Assembly: GCA_902799875.1 (NCBI GenBank)
Contig: CADCCH010000035.1
Coordinates: 1 to 24,195 of the forward strand
Length of the DNA stretch: 24,195 bases
Origin: an uncultured Bacteroidales bacterium
Lineage (GTDB): Bacteria; Bacteroidota; Bacteroidia; Bacteroidales; Paludibacteraceae
Reading direction: 5' to 3'
Part shown: piece by piece, positions 21,274 to 24,195 of the stretch
Layout of the letters: each line of letters starts with the position of its first letter
How positions within the stretch are numbered: the first letter of the stretch is position 1
Program-made: the position numbers and the translations under genes
Notes under the pieces: generated by a model
The model's input: only the letters and a program-made list of their open reading frames with translations
What the model was told of the DNA's origin: nothing
Databases searched by the model: none

Positions 21274-21304
21274 AGAACGCACGTGTGCACGCGCGTTCTT
21301 TATT
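21269..21304. terminator. Bidirectional terminator after nqrF and the orphan transcript
   Basis: AATAAAGAACGC (21269-21280) pairs over 12 bp with GCGTTCTTTATT (21293-21304), with CGTG/CACG inside. A/T-rich flanks on both sides supply T-runs in each direction. It lies 45 nt beyond the nqrF stop. Confidence 0.8.
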
Positions 21305-21348
21305 ATAAATAGGTCATCCTAGGTAGAACTAGGAAACTAGGGGACGAG

Positions 21349-22632
21349 TTATCCTCCGAAGTTGTCGAAGCGGATGTCTGCATCATCGACTCCAAGCGAA
21401 TGGAGCAAGTCGAGGACGGTTTTCGCCATCATAGGAGGACCGCAGAGGTAGTACTCGACATCCTCGGGAGCATCATGCTGCTTGAGGTAGGTGTCGCCCA
21501 TGACAGGAGCGATGAAGCCCGGGGTATACTTGATACCCAGTTGGTCGGCCTTCGGGTCCGGACGATCCAGCGCCAAGTGGAAATGGAAGTTGGGGAACTC
21601 CTTCTCCAGAGCGAGGAAATCGTCGAGGAAGAAGACTTCGTCGATAGCACGTGCACCGTAGAAATAGTGCATCTCACGGTCACGGCAGTTGCGGGTCTTC
21701 AACATGTGCATGATCTGCGCACGCAGCGGCGCCATACCGGCTCCACCACCAACCCAGATCATCTCCTTCTTGCTGTCGTAAACAGGACGGAACTCACCGT
21801 AAGGACCGCTCATGCGTACCTTATCGCCCGGTTTGAGCGAGAAGATATACGTGGAAGCGATACCGCAGGGAACGTCCATGAACTCCGGTCCGTTGGGGCA
21901 CTGGTCTTTCGGTTTGAAAGGCGGTGTAGCGATACGGACGGTAAGGGTGATGATATCGCCCTCGTCGGGGTAGTTAGCCATGGAGTACGCACGTACCGTT
22001 GCCTGGGTGTTCTTCTGTTTGAGTTTGAACAGCCCGAACTTCTGCCATGCCGGCAGATAGAGGTCACCGATGAGCGATTTATCGAAGTCGCGGTCGTAGT
22101 CGATGTCGTACTCAGGGATGATGATCTGTGCGTACGAACCCGGCTCGAAGTGCATGTGCTCGCCCGGAGGCAGCTGTACCTTGAACTCCTTGATGAAGGT
22201 AGCAACGTTCTTGTTGGAGATAACCTCGCATTCCCATTCCTTGACACCCAGAACAGCCTCATCGACCTTCATGTTGATGTCTTCTTTGACCTTGACCTGA
22301 CAGCCCAGACGCCATCCTTCTTTCTGCTGTTTGCGGGAGAAATGAACGGTCTCGGTAGGCAGGATCTCACCACCACCGGAGAGTACCTGGCACTTGCACT
22401 GTCCGCAAGAGCCCTTACCGCCGCAAGCAGAAGGCAGGTGAACGCCGGCTTCGCCGAGTTGGTTGAGGAGGCTTCCCCCCGCGGCAACATTGTACACTTT
22501 ATCTCCGTTAATTGTAACTTTTACATTACCCGAAGACACCAAGTATTTCTTAGCCACCAAGAGGATAGCCACGAGCAGGAGGATCACAATGAGGAACACT
22601 CCTACAGCATATAAAATTGCAGTCATATTCAT
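21349..22632 (-). CDS. nqrF: Na+-translocating NADH:quinone reductase subunit F
   Basis: 427 residues, the NADH-oxidising subunit. One N-terminal membrane helix (residues ~4-28) anchors it. A 2Fe-2S ferredoxin domain follows with Cys ligands in PSACGGKGSCGQCKC and the fourth in WRLGCQV. Then come a FAD-binding domain (RAYSMANYPDE, GIASTYIFSLKPGD) and the NADH-binding domain (GGGAGMAPLRAQI, ending YYLCGPPMMAKTVLDLL...IRFDNFGG). All electron-transfer motifs are intact and the length fits NqrF. It is the last gene of the operon, with an AGGAGG at 22641-22646 8 nt before the ATG and a strong terminator after the stop. Confidence 0.97.
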   Translation of the reverse strand: MNMTAILYAVGVFLIVILLLVAILLVAKKYLVSSGNVKVTINGDKVYNVAAGGSLLNQLGEAGVHLPSACGGKGSCGQCKCQVLSGGGEILPTETVHFSRKQQKEGWRLGCQVKVKEDINMKVDEAVLGVKEWECEVISNKNVATFIKEFKVQLPPGEHMHFEPGSYAQIIIPEYDIDYDRDFDKSLIGDLYLPAWQKFGLFKLKQKNTQATVRAYSMANYPDEGDIITLTVRIATPPFKPKDQCPNGPEFMDVPCGIASTYIFSLKPGDKVRMSGPYGEFRPVYDSKKEMIWVGGGAGMAPLRAQIMHMLKTRNCRDREMHYFYGARAIDEVFFLDDFLALEKEFPNFHFHLALDRPDPKADQLGIKYTPGFIAPVMGDTYLKQHDAPEDVEYYLCGPPMMAKTVLDLLHSLGVDDADIRFDNFGG

Positions 22633-22640
22633 AGTGTTGT

Positions 22641-22646
22641 CCTCCT
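22641..22646 (-). promoter_or_regulatory. Shine-Dalgarno site of nqrF
   Basis: AGGAGG on the minus strand 8 nt before the ATG at 22632. A full Shine-Dalgarno site is unusual in Bacteroidota, and three nqr genes here have one. Confidence 0.75.
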
Positions 22647-22647
22647 A

Positions 22648-23256
22648 TTAGATTTCCAGTCCGCTGAAGCACATGAACGCCATGGCCATGAGGCCCACGG
22701 TGATGAACGTGATACCCAGTCCCTGCAGCGGTTTCGGAACGTCGTTATACTCCATTTTCTCACGAATACCTGCGAGGCAGACGATAGCAAGGAACCATCC
22801 GATACCCGAACCGAGCGCGTACATGAACGCGTCGAGCAGGCTGGTGATGGCCTTGGCATCTACTGCGGGCAGGCCGATACGCTGCTGCATGAAGAGCGAA
22901 CCACCCATGATAGCGCAGTTCACCGCAATCAGCGGCAGGAAGATACCGAGGCTCGCGTAGAGCGACGGGCTGTATTTCTCCACAACCATCTCCACCAGTT
23001 GCACGATAGCGGCAATGACGGCGATGAAGAGGATGAACGACAGGTATTCCAGATGCAGCGGCTCAAGCACGAGCGTCTGCAAGAGGTAGTTAACCGGCAG
23101 GGTAACGACGAGCACGAAAGTAACGGCTACACCCAGACCGGCTGAGGTCTTCACGTTCTTTGAAACGGCGAGGTAAGAGCACATTCCCAAGAAGTACGCG
23201 AAGATCATGTTATCCGCAAAAATCGAGCGGACAAATAAACTTAAAGCGTGTTCCAT
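22648..23256 (-). CDS. nqrE: Na+-translocating NADH:quinone reductase subunit E
   Basis: 202 residues with about six membrane helices. Family sequence is evident in [22 protein letters not shown] and [19 protein letters not shown]; the conserved Cys in each half ([13 protein letters not shown]) are the ligands of the intramembrane 2Fe-2S centre shared with NqrD. NqrD and NqrE are homologous and inserted with opposite topology. Its ATG overlaps the nqrD stop (TAATG), and it is preceded by AGGAGG at 23264-23269. Confidence 0.96.
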   Translation of the reverse strand: MEHALSLFVRSIFADNMIFAYFLGMCSYLAVSKNVKTSAGLGVAVTFVLVVTLPVNYLLQTLVLEPLHLEYLSFILFIAVIAAIVQLVEMVVEKYSPSLYASLGIFLPLIAVNCAIMGGSLFMQQRIGLPAVDAKAITSLLDAFMYALGSGIGWFLAIVCLAGIREKMEYNDVPKPLQGLGITFITVGLMAMAFMCFSGLEI

Positions 23257-23876
23257 TACTTAGCCTCCTTATCATTAATTGAACGATGTACCCAGATGAC
23301 ACAGCCGACGAGGATGAGGGCCATGGCAGGCATGAGCATCATACCGCAGTTTTCGTAGCCGGCGGCATAGAACGATTCGGGGATGATCTGGAAGCCCAGC
23401 AGTTGACCCGAGCCGAACAACTCGCGCACGAAGGCTACGATGACCAGAATGATGGCATAGCCCAGACCGTTGCCCAGACCGTCGAGGAGCGAATCCCACG
23501 CGTTATTGGTCATGGCGAACGCCTCGAGGCGACCCATCAGGATACAGTTGGTGATGATCAAACCGAGATAGACGGATAGCTGCATAGCCACGTCGTACGC
23601 AAACGCTTTGAGGATCTCGCTGACGAGTGTCACGAGCGCCGCTACGACCACGAGTTGCACGATGATACGTACACGCATCGGGATGGTGTTGCGGATAAGC
23701 GACACGATGACGTTTGCCATAGCGACGATGATCGTCACGGCGATACCCATGACGAGGGCAGGCTTCAGTTGGACCGTTACGGCGAGAGCCGAACAGATAC
23801 CGAGGATCTGCACAACGACAGGGTTATTGGCGTTAAGAGGACCTAACAATGTGTCCTTAGTCTTCTGACTCAACAT
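23256..23876 (-). CDS. nqrD: Na+-translocating NADH:quinone reductase subunit D
   Basis: 206 residues with about six membrane helices. [20 protein letters not shown] and [19 protein letters not shown] are diagnostic, with the two Cys of the 2Fe-2S site shared with Nqr[15 protein letters not shown] near residue 155 is conserved in the family. It overlaps the end of nqrC by 20 nt and has an AGGAGG at 23883-23888, 6 nt before the ATG. Confidence 0.96.
   Translation of the reverse strand: MLSQKTKDTLLGPLNANNPVVVQILGICSALAVTVQLKPALVMGIAVTIIVAMANVIVSLIRNTIPMRVRIIVQLVVVAALVTLVSEILKAFAYDVAMQLSVYLGLIITNCILMGRLEAFAMTNNAWDSLLDGLGNGLGYAIILVIVAFVRELFGSGQLLGFQIIPESFYAAGYENCGMMLMPAMALILVGCVIWVHRSINDKEAK
23264..23269 (-). 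promoter_or_regulatory. Shine-Dalgarno site of nqrE
   Basis: AGGAGG on the minus strand 7 nt before the ATG at 23256, inside the end of nqrD. Confidence 0.75.
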
Positions 23877-24195
23877 TTGCGACCTCCTTTTCGTTTAAGA
23901 ATTCAACATAGTTATTCACGAGTTCCTCGTTGAGCATCGTGCTGACGCCGGTCGAGGTGATGGTAGCGCCGGAGATGGCATCTACCTGCTCCTGACCTTC
24001 GGCACGCGTACCGGCCTTGAGGACCGCCACGGAAACGACTTGTCCTTCGGCGTTGCGGATATGCTTGCCCTCGAACTGAGCGCGGAAAGGCATGTCCACG
24101 ATCTTAGCGCCCAGACCCGGTGTCTCGGACTCGTGGTTGAAGTTAACACCATAAATGGTGTTCTTGTCCTCGTCGAGTGCCAGATAACCGCCGAT
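23857..24195 (-). CDS. nqrC: Na+-translocating NADH:quinone reductase subunit C, 5' end outside window
   Basis: The last 112 residues are present, and the frame is open to the window edge. The flavinylation motif is in VDAISGATITSTGVS, where the Thr of SGAT(x)T carries covalent FMN. GVNFNHESETPGLGAKIVD upstream is also family-typical. An internal Met (24099) is not the start. The order nqrC-D-E-F on the minus strand matches the known operon, so nqrA and nqrB are expected beyond the window edge. Confidence 0.95.
   Translation of the reverse strand: MGGYLALDEDKNTIYGVNFNHESETPGLGAKIVDMPFRAQFEGKHIRNAEGQVVSVAVLKAGTRAEGQEQVDAISGATITSTGVSTMLNEELVNNYVEFLNEKEVANVESED
23883..23888 (-). promoter_or_regulatory. 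Shine-Dalgarno site of nqrD
   Basis: AGGAGG on the minus strand 6 nt before the ATG at 23876, inside the end of nqrC. Confidence 0.75.

Overview
The window looks like a chromosomal segment of a Bacteroidota genome, most likely an uncultured Bacteroidales. Nine promoters share the phylum-specific architecture TTG, exactly 20 nt, then TAnnTTTG. Most starts away from the nqr genes lack a Shine-Dalgarno sequence. The gene content fits too: TonB receptors with a CarboxypepD-like N-terminal domain, a FISUMP-type secreted protein, a Bacteroidales-style secreted C-terminus and a Na+-NQR operon.

Layout. Positions 1-2225 are a patchy accessory region. It holds the end of an unknown gene, a decayed toxin-antitoxin pair (46-aa ORF plus a truncated PIN/VapC toxin), a ~138-nt nested imperfect palindrome, a secreted Big_2 protein that is frame-broken, a terminator, and two tandem hairpins whose stems differ by compensatory changes. 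From 2226 to 9067 there is a small unknown gene, then a minus-strand block read (from its promoter side) as porin-like OMP, imelysin lipoprotein, di-heme oxidoreductase, compact ResB/CcsA-type cytochrome c maturation protein. These are followed by a ScdA_N-hemerythrin-LuxR regulator with its own promoter and a NUDIX hydrolase. From 9216 to 15245 are two TonB-dependent receptors flanking a HlyIII/PAQR membrane protein. The second receptor is translationally linked to a secreted HMA protein and a cytidylate-kinase-like protein. From 15246 to 19278 are an unusual ADH-ALDH fusion (reverse domain order to AdhE) and a secreted CsgG/LpoB-like plus FISUMP protein. From 19280 to 21000 there is a second nested palindrome with further hairpins, then a HipA-like kinase, DUF3037-like protein and 56-aa ORF. 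A divergent promoter drives an orphan short transcript towards a two-way terminator. The window ends in nqrF, nqrE, nqrD and the end of nqrC.

How the genes work together. Positions 3014-15245 read as a metal (iron and/or copper) acquisition island. Outer-membrane entry would be by the two TonB receptors and the porin. Periplasmic binding would be by imelysin and the HMA protein, redox chemistry by the di-heme enzyme matured by the ResB/CcsA protein, and sensing by the hemerythrin regulator. An identical 17-bp element, an inverted CCTA-N4-TAGG repeat fused to the -33 box, precedes both the porin/imelysin operon and the second TonB/HMA operon, so it is a good candidate shared operator.

The most unusual genome-level feature is a set of short tandem repeats inside coding sequence. 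Heptamers, a 16-mer and a 24-mer lie in loops or linkers of at least four proteins, including the linker of the ADH-ALDH fusion. Two genes look damaged: the di-heme oxidoreductase has lost its signal peptide, and the Big_2 secreted protein is split.
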